In this document: in pieces, positions 32,285 to 43,551 of the stretch
How positions within the stretch are numbered: the stretch's first letter is position 1
Layout of the letters: the number at the start of each line of letters is the position of its first letter
Assembly (NCBI GenBank): GCA_012861695.1
Contig: JAAOOA010000128.1
Coordinates: forward strand, 536,001-600,000
Source: Trematomus loennbergii
Taxonomy: Eukaryota > Chordata > Actinopteri > Perciformes > Nototheniidae
Reading direction: 5' to 3'
Length of the DNA: 64,000 nt
Notes under the pieces: generated by a model
The model's input: only the letters and a program-made list of their open reading frames with translations
Database searches by the model: none
Told to the model about the DNA's origin: nothing
Position numbers and translations under genes: made by a program

Positions 32285-33750
32285 ATGGATGCACAGGAAA
32301 CAGCAGCAGCTACGATTGGAGCTCATGGAGGAAGACAGCAACAGCTTCCAACACACCTGCAAGGCTATAAGGTCAGCTTACACAGTCCCTCTTGCCTAAT
32401 CCTACCCCCCTCCAATATGACAGTGCGCAACAGCTGCTGTCACTTAGCCTGCAAACCGGGTTAGCAGCTGAGAGTGACCAGCTACACACTGCAATTGGAC
32501 GCCCTCCCTCTTACTCCTTGCCAGGAGCAGCAAATAAGGCATATTTGTGGGACATGGCACCTTATGCTAGCAGCATGCCTGACCTGCAGAATATGTGTGT
32601 GATGCCTCAACTGCCATCTCCCTCAGAGCAGAGCTGCCACAGTCATCAATCGACAGAATATAGCCTCAGTGAGAACGGATCTGACATCCATCTCCAACCC
32701 ACTCACACTGGTTGGACTCACAAGCAGATAACCGCATCTTACAGCAGCAGCCGTTATCCATCCAGCTGGGACCAGCCACCAAGCATCAGGATAAGCTGCC
32801 AACGACAACACTGCTGTGCACAACTACAGCGACATTCCAGTCTCAAGCCCTCCCAGCCTTCATGCCGAGTCAGAAGCAGGAGAGAAGCATATTGGCTCAG
32901 TCTCTACCAGCAACAGTCACATCTGCACGGTTGTTGGGAGCTGTTTCTAAGCCAACAGCACTTCTGGCTACAAGCACGGTCATGTCGGCACCTATCGCCC
33001 AAGGGATGCAGGCAGCAGGTCACGTTGGCCAACAACTGCCGACAACTTTTAACGGGATGGAAGTGATGTCGACTGGCCATGTCGATCGGCTCCTTAGCAA
33101 GCTCCTTAAGCAAGCTCCTTAAGCAAGCTCCCTATGCATTCAAGGGACGGCTTCGTGGAGCATCTACAGGTTCAAGGTCGCCTTAACACAAACAGCCGAA
33201 ACCCGTACAACCTCCGCGACCTCTCCAACTGGCTAAGGGTGAAGGCCGAAGCTCAACGACTGTCCGAAAGGATGGCACAGCGCCATCGGAGTGAAGGTAC
33301 ACAGCCCCCTAAAAGAGACAATCAATTTCCTGCAACAAGGCCTCGCAACCATCAGGTCTCAGTTTACCATGGTCTGACAAGTCTGAAGCTGAAAACCGTC
33401 ATCCTTCAGAGACGACTCGGCCAGAGGCCAAGCAGCAGAAATTCAAGAGGATGTGTCTCTTCTGTAAGAGTAATGAGCATTACCTGTCACAGTGTTCAAA
33501 CATCATCCAGTGCTCTCTGGAGAAGGTTGAAAAATGGATAGTAGACGGCAAACGTTGTCGTAACTGCGGTCGCACCAACCACTGGCAAGAAGCTTGTAAC
33601 TTGAAGAAAGCATGCAGTGAGTGCCAGGAAATCCACCTTAGAGTTCTCCATTGTGTTGCTAAGCCAAGTCCATGTGTCTACCTCATCAAGCCAAATAATC
33701 GTGCTGTGCTCTCCAACTCCAAGCAAGGAGGGAAGGTCTACTTCAAGTAG
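32285..33750 (+). pseudogene. BEL/Pao gag with zinc knuckles
   Basis: The frame changes several times: 32392-33066, 32712-33122, 33134-33541, 33451-33750. The capsid-like end is visible as DGFVEHLQVQGRLNTNSRNP and LSNWLRVKAEAQRLS. The last frame has two CCHC knuckles (CLFCKSNEHYLSQC and CRNCGRTNHWQEAC, C-x2-C-x4-H-x4-C) and a third Cys/His cluster (CSECQEIHLRVLHC), which bind genomic RNA in this family. A 15-base direct repeat (cttaagcaagctcc units, about 33095-33130) disrupts the frame. A TAG at 33748 separates it from the protease frame. Confidence 0.78.
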
Positions 33751-34433
33751 GTGCCAGTCATCATCAGCCATGGGGACAAGTCTCTTAACACCTACGTGAT
33801 CCTGGACGATGGAGCTGAACGAACGATGATACTGCCAGCTGCAGTTCAACCCCTGGGACTCAAAGGTGAAGTTGAGTCTCTCTTCCTGCAGACCATCCGC
33901 CAAGATGTGGCCAGCCTCACTGGTGAGTCTGTTGACTTCCATGTGGCCTCTCTGACACAGCTTCCTAAGCAGCATCTCATTACGGGTGCCTTTACAGCGG
34001 GTCAGATAGCCTTATCAGAGCAGTCTTACCCTGTGACAGCACTCCAGAAGCGTTATCGTCACTTGAAGGGGCTTCCGCTGAAGAACTTTAGTAAGGTTCA
34101 TCAGCTACTGCTAATTGGCTCGGATTGCACCCACCTGATCACAGCCAGGGAGCCAGTCAGGGTCGGTCCCAAAGGTGGACCCACAGCCATCAATACAGCA
34201 CTCGGCTGGGCACTTCAGGGTCCAGATGGGCTAACATCTCAGTCGACTTCATGCTACTTCACATCTGTCAAGCCAGCAGCAGATGACCTCTACCAACACG
34301 TTGAATGTCTCTGGCAGCTTGATGTGCTCCCATTCAGGAGTGAAAGGTTAGCAGTACGGTCCCGATTGGACCAGGAAGCTGTGAGTATCCTGGAAGCCTG
34401 CACTGAGAGGGTGAAGGTGGGCGACCACTAAGG
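33751..34433 (+). pseudogene. BEL/Pao aspartic protease
   Basis: A 226-residue frame with VILDDGAERTMI, the active-site region of the A17-type protease that cuts the Gag-Pol polyprotein, and the flap-side LLIGSDCTHLI. GWALQGPDG follows, as in BEL/Pao pol. It reads without a break from the stop after the knuckles to the hAT insertion, where a stop appears just after the target site. The continuation is at 36693. Confidence 0.82.
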
Positions 34434-36692
34434 CAGGGGTGGGCATGTTACGGCCCGCGGGCCACATCCGGCCCGTTGGCCGGCCTTGGCCGGCCCGTGT
34501 GAGGTTGATCATAAATTATAACATAATGAAAAAAAACAGCAACCTTTTCAAAATAAAAGCAACACAGCTGTATTGCTTGCATGGCGTAAATACTTTTCTA
34601 ACTGTGTTGCTTTTATTTTGAAAAGGAAGCTGCTGTTTTTTTATTTATTTACGTAAACGCGCATGCCGTAACATTTACGAGTGATGCAGGCCGGCTAGTC
34701 CTCGAAATGTCCGCTAAGGGCAAAAAAAGAAAGATCGATACTGAATGCCGCGTTTTCAACAAGACATGGACCGCTAAGTATTTATTTACAGAAGTGAAAG
34801 GTAAAGCTGTGTGTTTAGTTTGTGGTGCGCAGGTCGCTGTGTTCAAGGAGTACAATTTGAGTCGCCACTATGCTACCAAACACGCAGATAAATACAAGAA
34901 CCTGTCTGAGGAAGAGCGGGCAAAGGGGTCGGATGCTTTGCTAGCTAAGCTGCAAAGCCAACAACACATTTTCACAAAACATTCCACATCCAGAGATGCA
35001 GCTGTCAAGACGAGTTATGTCTTAAAAGTTAACCGTTTTCGGACGAAGAGTTCATTAAGGAGTGTTTGTTGGACACTAATATGCCCGGAGAAAAAGGAGG
35101 CATTTGAGAAAGTGCCGCTCTCCCGACGCACCGTTACGAGGAGAATTGAGGACATCGCGGGAAATCTGGAGCTTCAGCTGCAGAACAGAGCGGTCAACTT
35201 TGACTTTTTTTCCTTTTTGGATGAGAGCTGCGATGTACGTGACACTGCCCAGCTACTCATCTTCCTACGTGGGATAACTACAGACTTCAAAATCACGGAG
35301 GAGCTGGCAGCCATGCAGTCAATGAAAGGTACAACAACAGGGAGTGATTTGTTCACGGAGGTAAATGCATGTGTGGAAAAGTTGGGACTGAAATGGGACA
35401 AGCTGGCAGGCGTGACAACGGATGGTTGTCCAAATCTGACAGGGAAAAATGTTGGACTATTGAAGAGAATGCAGGATAAAGTGACAGAAATTAACCCTGA
35501 GCAGAAATAGGTATTTTTGCATTGTATTATACATCAGGAAGTGTTGTGTAAGTCAGTGTTAAAAATTAACCATGTTGTTGATGTTGTAACTAAAATAGTT
35601 AACTTCATCAGGGCAAGAGCATTGAATCACAGACAGTTTGTTGCACTTTTGGAGGAAAGTGAGACTGAACATCGTGACATACCCTACCATGCAGCTGTCA
35701 GGTGGCTCAGCCTGGGCAAAGTGCTGAAAAGAGTATGGGACCTGAGAGAAGAGATTCAAGACTTCTGTGTGAAGAAAGGAAACGACATCCCACAGCTTTC
35801 AGATGCAGACTGGATGGCAGACCTTGGTTTTGCTGTAGATGTGACTGCACTAATGAGTGAACTAAATGTCAAACTGCAAGGCAAGGGCCTTTTTGTGCAT
35901 GACATGTACAGTGCAGTGAAGGCTTTCATGAGAAAGCTGCAGCTTCTCTCAAGCCAAATGGAGGACAACATTCTCACGCACTTGCCAACACTGAAGGAAG
36001 CCACACCATCAGCTGATCACCTCCAGAGGTACTCATCCATGTTAGAAGCAATGCATGGTGAGTTTTCAAGGCGATTTAAAGACTTCAAAACAGTTGAGAA
36101 TGAAATGAACATGATCTTTTCCCCATTTACATGCCATGTGGATGATGCACCCAGTGATGTTCAGCTTGAACTCATTGACCTGCAGTCTGACACACTTCTG
36201 TCAGAGCACTTTAGGTCAGTCTCACTGCCTGAGTTTTACTCTTCCCTGAAAGAGGAGAACTTTCCACACATCAGGAGACGTGCTCAGAAGATGATGGTCC
36301 TCTTTGGATCTACCTACATATGTGAACAGACATTCTCAGTGATGAAGTTCAACAAATCCAGATACAGATCCTCTATCACTGATGATCACCTCTCAGCTGT
36401 CCTTCGCATATCCACCTCAGACATTGAACCAGATTTCCGTGCACTTGTTCAAGCCCAAGACAGACTGGATTTTTCTCACTGAACAAGTAAAATTAACTGA
36501 AAAACAAAAATCAAAAGCACTCATTTCTTTTTGTATAAAGCTGATTCATTTCTTATCTTTAACATACTGTAAAACACCTTTTCAGTATTGGTATATTGAG
36601 CAGAATTAAGTTCAACTTATTTTTGATTCGGCCCCCCAACACAGCTCGAGTTTCTGATGTGGCCCCTTGTAAAAAATAATTGCCCACCCCTG
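34434..36692 (+). mobile_element. hAT transposon inserted in BEL pol
   Basis: Ends CAGGGGTGGGCA and TGCCCACCCCTG with a perfect 8-bp duplication, cactaagg (34426-34433 and 36693-36700). Subterminal ggcccg/cggcc motifs occur at both sides. It is a different family from the hAT at 10.7 kb: shorter, with a different leader, although both encode GTF2IRD2-like transposases. Confidence 0.95.
34707..36482 (+). pseudogene. hAT transposase, GTF2IRD2/EPM2AIP1-like, one in-frame stop
   Basis: About 590 residues from the ATG at 34707 to the TGA after LDFSH. The BED-like finger is CLVCGAQ ... SRHYATKH. The core has FSFLDESCDVRDTAQL and VTTDGCPNLTGKN, then LHCIIHQEVLC, VRWLSLGKVLKRVW and STYICEQTFSVMKFNKSR at the hAT C-terminal dimerisation region. 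One in-frame TAG at about 35508-35510 (after NPEQK) interrupts it. Two small compensating frameshifts at about 35030 and 35085 scramble some 20 residues. The rest is intact. Confidence 0.92.
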
Positions 36693-36919
36693 CACTAAGG
36701 TATGCTACACCTCTTCCCCGCGTCAGGGACGCTCCACCCTTAAAGGCCACTCCTGAAACGATTATGCCAATGCTTCGCAGCACAGAGCGCAGACTCATTA
36801 AAGACCCAGCTAAGGCCAAAGTTCACAAAGCAGAGATCGAAAAGCTCATCGATGGAGGGTGTGTTACCAAGCTTTCTACAGAAGAAGTGGATGAGTCCCG
36901 AATCCTGATTCATCCCCCA
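36693..36919 (+). pseudogene. BEL/Pao reverse transcriptase, N-terminal part
   Basis: Resumes as RYATPLPRVRDAPPLKATPE, LRSTERRLIKDPAKAK and EIEKLIDGGCV, the conserved entry to BEL/Pao RT, and is cut at the MITE at 36920. Frame is continuous with 33751-34433 once the hAT and one TSD are removed. Confidence 0.85.
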
Positions 36920-37494
36920 CAGTGTTAATTTCGTCAACGAAAACTATGACGAAAAATGTTCGTCAATGACCTTTTTTACATGACTAAGACGAGACGATAA
37001 CGAGCTAAAATAGATTCTTGATAACGAAAATTTGACGAAATGTATATTTAGTTTTCGTTAACGAGACGAGACGGGACTAAGGTGTTAATGGTGGACTAGC
37101 GGACATTCAAATGCAGCATATTTTCCCCCAATTGCCCGTCTTGTCTGTCAAAATGCATCTTACATTTCTAACTTGCAATATCATTATTTCCGCTCTCTTC
37201 ACTCCAGAAGAACGATCTCCCTGTGTCTCTCTGTGTGCGGGGGGCGGGGCCTAACAGACACGCTGCAGCGGCACACAGAGATCTGCCGGGGACGGAGCGT
37301 TCAGAAGTATAGAGACACTACAAGGCTCGATGTGGACAAAGCTCGTTTGCCATGTTTTCGCGTTAGCGCGTTGACACGAGTAGAGTAGTCTGTCCAAACA
37401 GCCGGCCAAAAGGCGTCATATTCAGTCGGAGAATGCACAATTTTCGACTTCCTTAACCGTAGCTCTGTTGCCCCAATTACGACATCAGGTGTGC

Positions 37495-37975
37495 AGAGGT
37501 GGGAGAAGTACTCAGATCTTGTCGCTAAGTAAAAAAACCATAGTGTAGGAAGAGTTCCTCAAGTCAAGTATGATCATCAAAATATAGTTAAAGTAGCGAC
37601 AGTACAAGTAGTGATTGTGCAGATTGTTCCATTTCAGAATAATATATATGATATGTTTTATAATGATTGATCATTAAAGTGTTCTCAAAGCTGGTAAAGG
37701 TGCAGCTAGTTTGAATGATATATTATATGTCTGTATACTGCAGGGTCTTGTGAATTTACTAAAGTCTGAGTTAACACTTGATTATATTTCACATCATTCA
37801 TCCACATCTGTAAAGTAACTAAAGGTATTAAATACATGTTAGTGGAGTAGAAGTACACCATTTAACTATGAACTGTAGTGGAGTAGAAGTACACAGTAGC
37901 AAAACATTTAAATACTCCAGTAAAGTACAAGTACCTCAACATTTTACTCAAGTACAGTACATATTTTAACATAAT
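37495..37975. mobile_element. Nested MITE, AGAGGTGGGAGAAGTACTC family
   Basis: Begins cagaggtgggagaagtactc and contains agtggagtagaagtacac twice, then ttttactcaagtacagtac. Text of this style is one of the commonest fish MITE/SINE-like repeats. The right end is not clear, so its TSD could not be checked. Confidence 0.55.
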
Positions 37976-38076
37976 TATATATATTTAATTTATTTCACAT
38001 TTTAAATAAAGCAATTAATTCGGTTAACAATTTGTTAGTTTTTCCTTTAAAAAATAACAAAAGTAAATACAAGAAT

Positions 38077-38153
38077 ACCGTTAAAGTACCGGATCGATAA
38101 GCAGTATTGATAAGACTAGCATACCGTAGAAAACCTTAATGATACCCATCCCT
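38077..38153 (-). mobile_element. MITE end fragment, GGGATGGGTATC family
   Basis: The complement begins tagggatgggtatcattaag and runs into gataccgg-like text (taccggatcgataag). Resembles a hAT MITE terminus. The other end is missing. Confidence 0.4.
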
Positions 38154-38556
38154 AGATATTACACAAGTAAAGTGTTAAGAGAGTGAAATGTTGCTTTACG
38201 AATTTCAACACTTGATGCTGTCACCTTGATTCCAATTTCAGATACCTGTATTTGCCTAACTGAATTGGTTTAAGAGAGAAAACATTTTGACTAAAAGTTG
38301 ACTAAAATGTAATTTTTCATCGACTAAAGTAGACTGAAACGTTTTGAGTTTTCGTCAACTAAAACTAACTAACACTAGTTTTGAGTTTTCGTCGACTAAA
38401 CTAAACTAGACTAACACGTTTTGAGTTTTCGTCGACTAAAACTAGACTAAAACTATGAAGGATAGAAATGACTAAAATGTGACTAAAACTAATTACCATT
38501 TTCGTCTAAAGACTAAGACTAAGACTAAATCAAAAACAGCTGCCAAATTAACACTG

Positions 38557-38970
38557 ATCCCCCATCACCTCGTCCATCACAATGGCAAGGATCGTCTAGT
38601 CTTCGACTGTTCCTTTACTTACCGTGGTCTCTCACTTAATGAGCAACTCCTTCCTGGTCCAACACTTGGACCATCCCTTCTCGGCGTACTCCTGCGGTTC
38701 CGGCAGTATGCTGTCGCCATCAGTGGGGACATACGAGCAATGTTCCATCAGGTTCGTCTCCTGCCTGAGGACCGGCCACTGCTGAGGTTTGTCTGGAGAA
38801 ACCTGCAAAGGGAGGAAAACTTGATGTGTACCAATGGCAGGTCTTGCCATTCGGCATGACAAGCAGCCCCTGCTGCGCAACGTTTGCGCTGCAAAAGCAT
38901 GTAAAAGACAATGCAGAGGGAGATGAGGACGTACTACAGTCAGTAGAGCAGTCGTTCTATGTGGACCAAT
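38557..38970 (+). pseudogene. BEL/Pao reverse transcriptase, middle part
   Basis: Resumes after the MITE as LIPHHLVHHNGKDRLVFDCS, then LLPGPTLGPSLLGVLLRFRQ and ISGDIRAMFHQVRLLPED (first catalytic Asp). A frameshift at about 38815 moves the reading to WQVLPFGMTSSPCCATF. The YVDD motif is damaged (FYVDQY) and the homology stops there. Confidence 0.87.
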
Positions 38971-38984
38971 ACTAATATAAGTTG

Positions 38985-39745
38985 CTTTTTGTGACTCAAA
39001 ATAGTATTCGTTGAGTTTTAGTTCTAACCCTAACCCTAACCATGTAGCCTTCTCCAGGACCCCTTGGCTTAATGTTGTAATGCTCCTCTATGGTTGCAAT
39101 AAGCAAGTGTTTATGAAACAAACAAAAACAATTCACATTTGAGTTTTAAGCTAAAATGAGTTGCACAATTAGTTTGCTTTCACATGGGACATGAACAGTG
39201 AGAGTCCTGTGTTAGTTCTAGGGCTGTGCAATTAATCGTATTTTAATCTCGATTACGATTTTGGCTTGCAACGATTACGAAAACAATGTAATCGAAATAA
39301 AACGATTATTATTTTAATTTAAAAAAAAAAAAATGTAATTTCTTTTTTTTTTTTTGGTTTTTCTGTTGAATTATACTTAAAGTTCAGGGTAATCAACTGT
39401 TAAAAACATACTGTTCAAATTTTTTTTTCAATATATGGATGTTTTCAAAGTAAATGGATAATCGTTTTTAATAATCGTGATATCAATTATTGACCAAAAT
39501 AATCGTGATTATGATTTTTGCCATAATCGCACAGCCCTAGTTAGTTCCACCTGTCCAATTCCATTTTTTCAGTGTGAGATGCTACCTGCTATGTAAAGCT
39601 TGCTGTCGGTCGATATTCCTGTGAGCTTTTGCATCCATATGGAGCTTGCACTCTTGCCTGTCTTGGGGGTCATGGCAGGTGTATCGCTCAGGACACAAGG
39701 AAGCTAAGTGCATAGGGTGAAAATGTTTGGTTAAAGTGTTATTTA
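38985..39745 (+). repeat. Diverged duplication, copy 1 (contains a MITE)
   Basis: ccaggaccccttggcttaat, gggacatgaacag, tcctgtgttagtt, gtcgatattcctgtgagctt and ggtcatggcaggtgtatcgc are repeated in the same order at 39985-40520. A telomere-like tract aaccctaaccctaacc lies at 39025-39040. Function unknown. Confidence 0.7.
39219..39539. mobile_element. Short hAT MITE, AGGGCTGTGCAAT family
   Basis: Ends tagggctgtgcaattaatcg and the complement of tagggctgtgcgattatgg, with a perfect 8-bp duplication gttagttc (39211-39218 and 39540-39547). 321 bases, AT-rich centre with homopolymer runs. Its absence from copy 2 of the duplication shows that it arrived afterwards. Confidence 0.93.
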
Positions 39746-39984
39746 GAATGGAAAGGAACATAACATCTCCTTTCAAGACATTTATTATGCATATGCTATG
39801 GATAAATACAATGTCTGGTCCCTTTTACAGCAACAAGAAGCAGTGTTAAACGCAACATTCTTAACATGGGTCTGAACTCAGACTTTACACACTTAATCTA
39901 GAGACCAATGAGGTCTTGGTTAAGTCTTCTACCTTAGATTCAAACTTAGTCTAGGTAAATGTTACCAACCTTTTCTCATCCTCA

Positions 39985-40525
39985 ACATGTCATATATGTT
40001 TGGTCTGGACCCTTATTTTCGAATGCTCGACTAAAATTGCGATAAAGACGTTATACATTTTGTAAAAGCCTAAATTGTATCTCAAAATAATTCCTTGTTT
40101 GTTTAATTTTTTAATTCCCCTCTACTGTCGCAATAAACATGTGGTTAACGTTGTGCATTTAAACAAAAGAACCCAATTTGTTAGACTATGGCTAAAATAA
40201 GTTGCATCGTGTGACTCAAATAACTGACTATTAAATGTTGACTTTTGGTTTGACACGGGACATGAACAGCCTTCTTCTGGTTCCTGAGTCCTGTGTTAGT
40301 TTGACCCACCCATTCACCATTTTTTCTTGCAAGACCCATTCCCGCCTTTCCCCAAATAAATAGTTTCGAGCGTAGGCAATGTGCTTAGTACAGATTGTTT
40401 TACGTCGATATTCCTGTGAGCTTTTACATCCATATATAGTTTACACTCTAGCATCTCTTGGGGTCATGGCAGGTGTAGCGCTCAGGACACGTGGAAGCTA
40501 AGTGCATAGTGTGAAAACGTTTGGG
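39985..40525 (+). repeat. Diverged duplication, copy 2
   Basis: Second copy of the 38985-39745 unit without the MITE, with more sequence between the conserved blocks (for example ctggttcctgagtcctgtgt). Some matching text also occurs near 30360-30500, so this is probably an old dispersed repeat. Confidence 0.65.
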
Positions 40526-40819
40526 TGAGTGGTTCTCTAGAAAGGTGCAAGCAGGAATACCGGAGGCAAAGCAATCAAGCCGTTACAAACAAGCAGGTTG
40601 GGCGATGCACTTGTCCTTCAAAATGCTTGCTCTGTTCAATGGGAGGACGCTTTTATTGGTTGAGAGGCAGAGTGCACTTTGGACAAATGGGATGGCATGT
40701 ATAGACGGGCACAATTACTGTCACAGTCACCACACAGATTTTGAGAAGGAACCTGGAGAATATGTAGAAAAACCCATGCATATTTACCATCTGTATTTAG
40801 AGAATCATTATTTTACAGA

Positions 40820-41277
40820 AGTGGTGCAGCAAGTAATTAGATCTTTGACTTAAGTAAAAGCAATATTACCACGATGTAGAAATAATGTTACATATACAAG
40901 TTGGGTCTTGCATTCAAAATGTTACTTACTTAAAAGCTTTAGCATAAAAAAATACTCAAACGAACCAAAACTAAAAGGACTCATTATCCAGAAAGTCCAT
41001 GTGAACAAGATTACATTTGCAGCTAGTAAATTGGAGTTAACTTTAACAAATGTTTATACTGCCAGGTATCTTAAGCCATTATAATAATCCACCATAATTA
41101 GCTTCATTAACACCTCTTTTTTTTATGATATGGACTTGCAAAGTAATAAAGTAGCTAATCTTAGCTAAATGTAGTGAGTAAAAAGTTAAATATTTTATTT
41201 CTAAATTGAATTGAAAAAATTAAAAAAGAAAAACTGAAGTACATTTTTGATGTACACTTAATTACTTTCCACCACTG
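40820..41277. mobile_element. Fish MITE, AGTGGTGCAGCAAGTAAT family
   Basis: Starts agtggtgcagcaagtaatta and contains acttaagtaaaagcaatatt and gcattcaaaatgttacttac; ends ttactttccaccactg. Inverted CAGTGGTGGAAAGTAA-type ends are usual for this group. No clear TSD was found. Confidence 0.65.
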
Positions 41278-43381
41278 TCTGATCATTCCATAAGGTGCAT
41301 TTGCTACTTTCATGATTCTATATCTTAATATGACTTTGTGTTACCGTACATGAGGATTAACATGAGTGCACGTGTAGAGTTTCATACAAAATACAGACAC
41401 TTTTGAATGCAACAGTTTCAACAAGTCCTCCAACTCATACGACCAAATAGGTCGATTGTTCAAGCGCTTATTGCGACCTATAATCACGTTTTAAATGCGA
41501 CCTATAATCACGTTTTAAAGTTTTCGACCTCTAGTGCTCCCGTTGAATGCAAACCCCATACTGAGGGTCGTATATTCACAAATAACCCTCTCTGGAAAAT
41601 CCTAAATTGTAGGATAGTTTGGCCATTAAAATGCTTTTTGATTAGATTTCTAGCGAGAAGTGTATATTGTACTTTCAGAATCCACGTCCAGTGGAAGTGT
41701 AGGATCTATAGTTTGATAGATATTACGAAGATGATTTGAGGTCTCGCCAGGAGAACGTGTAACGGCAGCGTCCATGTAAAGTTAGCGTCAACCCTCACGG
41801 GGTTGAAAACAGTAAAAAAAGTTTTCATAATAAAACCGTATTCCCCCCACTGTCAAATGATTTTAAAGCTATATCTGCAGTACTCATCCACTAAAAACAT
41901 CAGTTTATCCTTGTTAATTACACGACATGAATTGGTTTAAATTGTGTACAATGCTTTTGGGTTTTTCCCTTTCGATTCTGAGAGACACATTTCTTTTTTC
42001 AGAGGTTTTGATCTAAAACATCGAACTTGAAGCTCTGTGATTGGATGTTTTAGCCGCAATGCACGTTGGGATATGGTGTTTATGCGATATGAAATCCGAA
42101 AACATTTAAAAAAAAATAACTTTATTCCGAGTGTGCTTGCTTTTCTCTTTGGAAGTCATCACATAACGGCATTGTAATGCACGTTTCGGCTGCATTAAAT
42201 ATTACATATCTGCCGTAGTTCTTTATTTATAGAGCCCTGATTAGAAGACCTTTGGACAAACTGGAAGAAATACCGCTGAAACTGAATACGTGACGTGGAT
42301 CTAAATATATCAGCAATTAAACAACATCTTCCATTTCTTTTCACACAATACGTCTCCTTGCAGTATCAACACTAATTCGGCTGACTTTTATATTGATCCA
42401 ATTGGTAAATAGGCTGTATTTAAACATAACGGTGCACAGCTGATAGAAAGGGACTTGTAGTTTTTAAAGATATTACTGATTTTCTTTGAATATAAGAATG
42501 TAAATACTGAGTTGAGAGAATAGTCAGGGGTTTTGGGTGATGGGAGACACATCTATGGAATCACAATTTCAATAGCTTACCATTAAATGACGGATATACC
42601 TTTCTGTCTGTGATGTTTTACAAATCAGATATTAATGTGTATACACATTAATATCTGATATATTACATTATATATATCATATAATATATACATTATCAGC
42701 TATAATATTTCAAAGTTCTAAAGAACTACAATATGTGAAATAGTATAGCAATATCCTGTACAATTATGTGAAAACATGAATAAAACTACACATCTTCAGA
42801 TGTTATACATACATAAGTGTCCTACACTAATAATACAAAGTTATTATGGCATTGTATGCTGTGTGTTATAACTTATTTGTTCCTATCCATTTGCGTTCTA
42901 AAAAAGCACTAATATCCTAAATTTGGTCTCCCTGTAACATTTACTGCTGCATATTGTCTACTGATGCTTTTGGATGTAATTTAATGCAGAGAATGAAAAT
43001 CAAACTAAGAGTGTATGCTTCAACAGTAAATTATTGTTAAGTGTTTTATAGCCATGTAATTCTCAAATTCTATATTCGTCCACCACGGGGAAATGTACGT
43101 TGTTACAGCAAAGGGGAAAGTGCAGATAAAAAGTGCAAATACAATAGTAGACACAATGCCATTTTGAGGTAGGCACAAGTTAAAAAAGTAAATCAGTACA
43201 CAAACATGGCATGTGCTTAAGAACTTTTTTACCTCTTATTCGCAACGCCACCTGACGGCTTTCTTGCTCTTATTGCTGTTATTAAGACAAATGCTCTCCA
43301 CTTGTCCTAAAATGGTCGTAAATAGACTACAAGTGTACTTACTTGTTTTCAGAAAATCAAGCAGTTTACCAGTTGTAGGAG
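41278..43381. other. Non-coding, with two small structures
   Basis: A 24-base direct repeat (tgcgacctataatcacgttt, 41472-41495 and 41496-41519) and a 36-base palindrome at 42624-42659. Otherwise AT-rich without gene signs. Confidence 0.55.
42624..42659. repeat. Perfect 36-bp palindrome
   Basis: atcagatattaatgtgta is followed directly by its complement, with no loop, then by an AT-rich tatata tract. Could extrude as a cruciform. No link to an element was found. Confidence 0.95.
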
Positions 43382-43551
43382 AACTCATTGCACTTGGACC
43401 ACAGATGGTCACAGGGTAGTACTTTCAAAAAGTACCAGTTTGTAGGGATGTCCGTCGCTGTTTCGGCAAACACACACAGCGACGGACATCCCTACAAACT
43501 GGTACTTTTAGTGCTACCCTGTGACCATCTGTGGCCCAAGTGCAATGAATT
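43382..43551. repeat. 170-bp near-perfect hairpin
   Basis: Arms 43382-43460 and 43477-43551 pair with only a few mismatches and one 4-base bulge around a 16-base loop (tttcggcaaacacaca). The arms carry ggtcacagggtag and gatgtccgtcgctg. Looks like a very small fold-back element; no TSD is evident. The high arm identity means it is young or is kept identical by conversion. Confidence 0.95.

Larger units (their letters stand above)
36920..38556. mobile_element. hAT MITE, TCGTCAACGAAAAC family, inserted in BEL RT
   Basis: Ends cagtgttaattt at both sides, with a perfect 8-bp duplication atccccca (36912-36919 and 38557-38564). Subterminal arrays of tttcgtc/gactaaaact repeats occur at both sides. 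Bases about 37165-37470 keep a diverged trace of a BED-type transposase first exon, shared with the element at 50217. Two further small MITE pieces are nested at 37495-37975 and 38077-38153. No intact coding. Confidence 0.9.
32285..38970 (+). mobile_element. BEL/Pao LTR retrotransposon, truncated, with two nested insertions
   Basis: gag, CCHC knuckles, an aspartic protease and the first half of RT occur in order on the plus strand, interrupted at 34434-36692 by a hAT transposon and at 36920-38556 by a hAT MITE. Both inserts have perfect 8-bp TSDs and remove cleanly. The RT ends abruptly at about 38970. RNase H, integrase and a 3' LTR are not present. The class is recognised from the protease-to-RT text (RYATPLPRVRDAPPL), typical of BEL/Pao. 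Confidence 0.87.

Noticed and set aside
39022..39040. TTAGGG-type telomere repeats (also near 14105 and 49735)
   Set aside because: Only two or three degenerate units in the middle of interspersed repeats; not a chromosome end or a convincing interstitial telomere.
43382..43551. Call of a microRNA gene
   Set aside because: The stem is longer than usual pre-miRNAs and there is no expression evidence; kept as a hairpin only.
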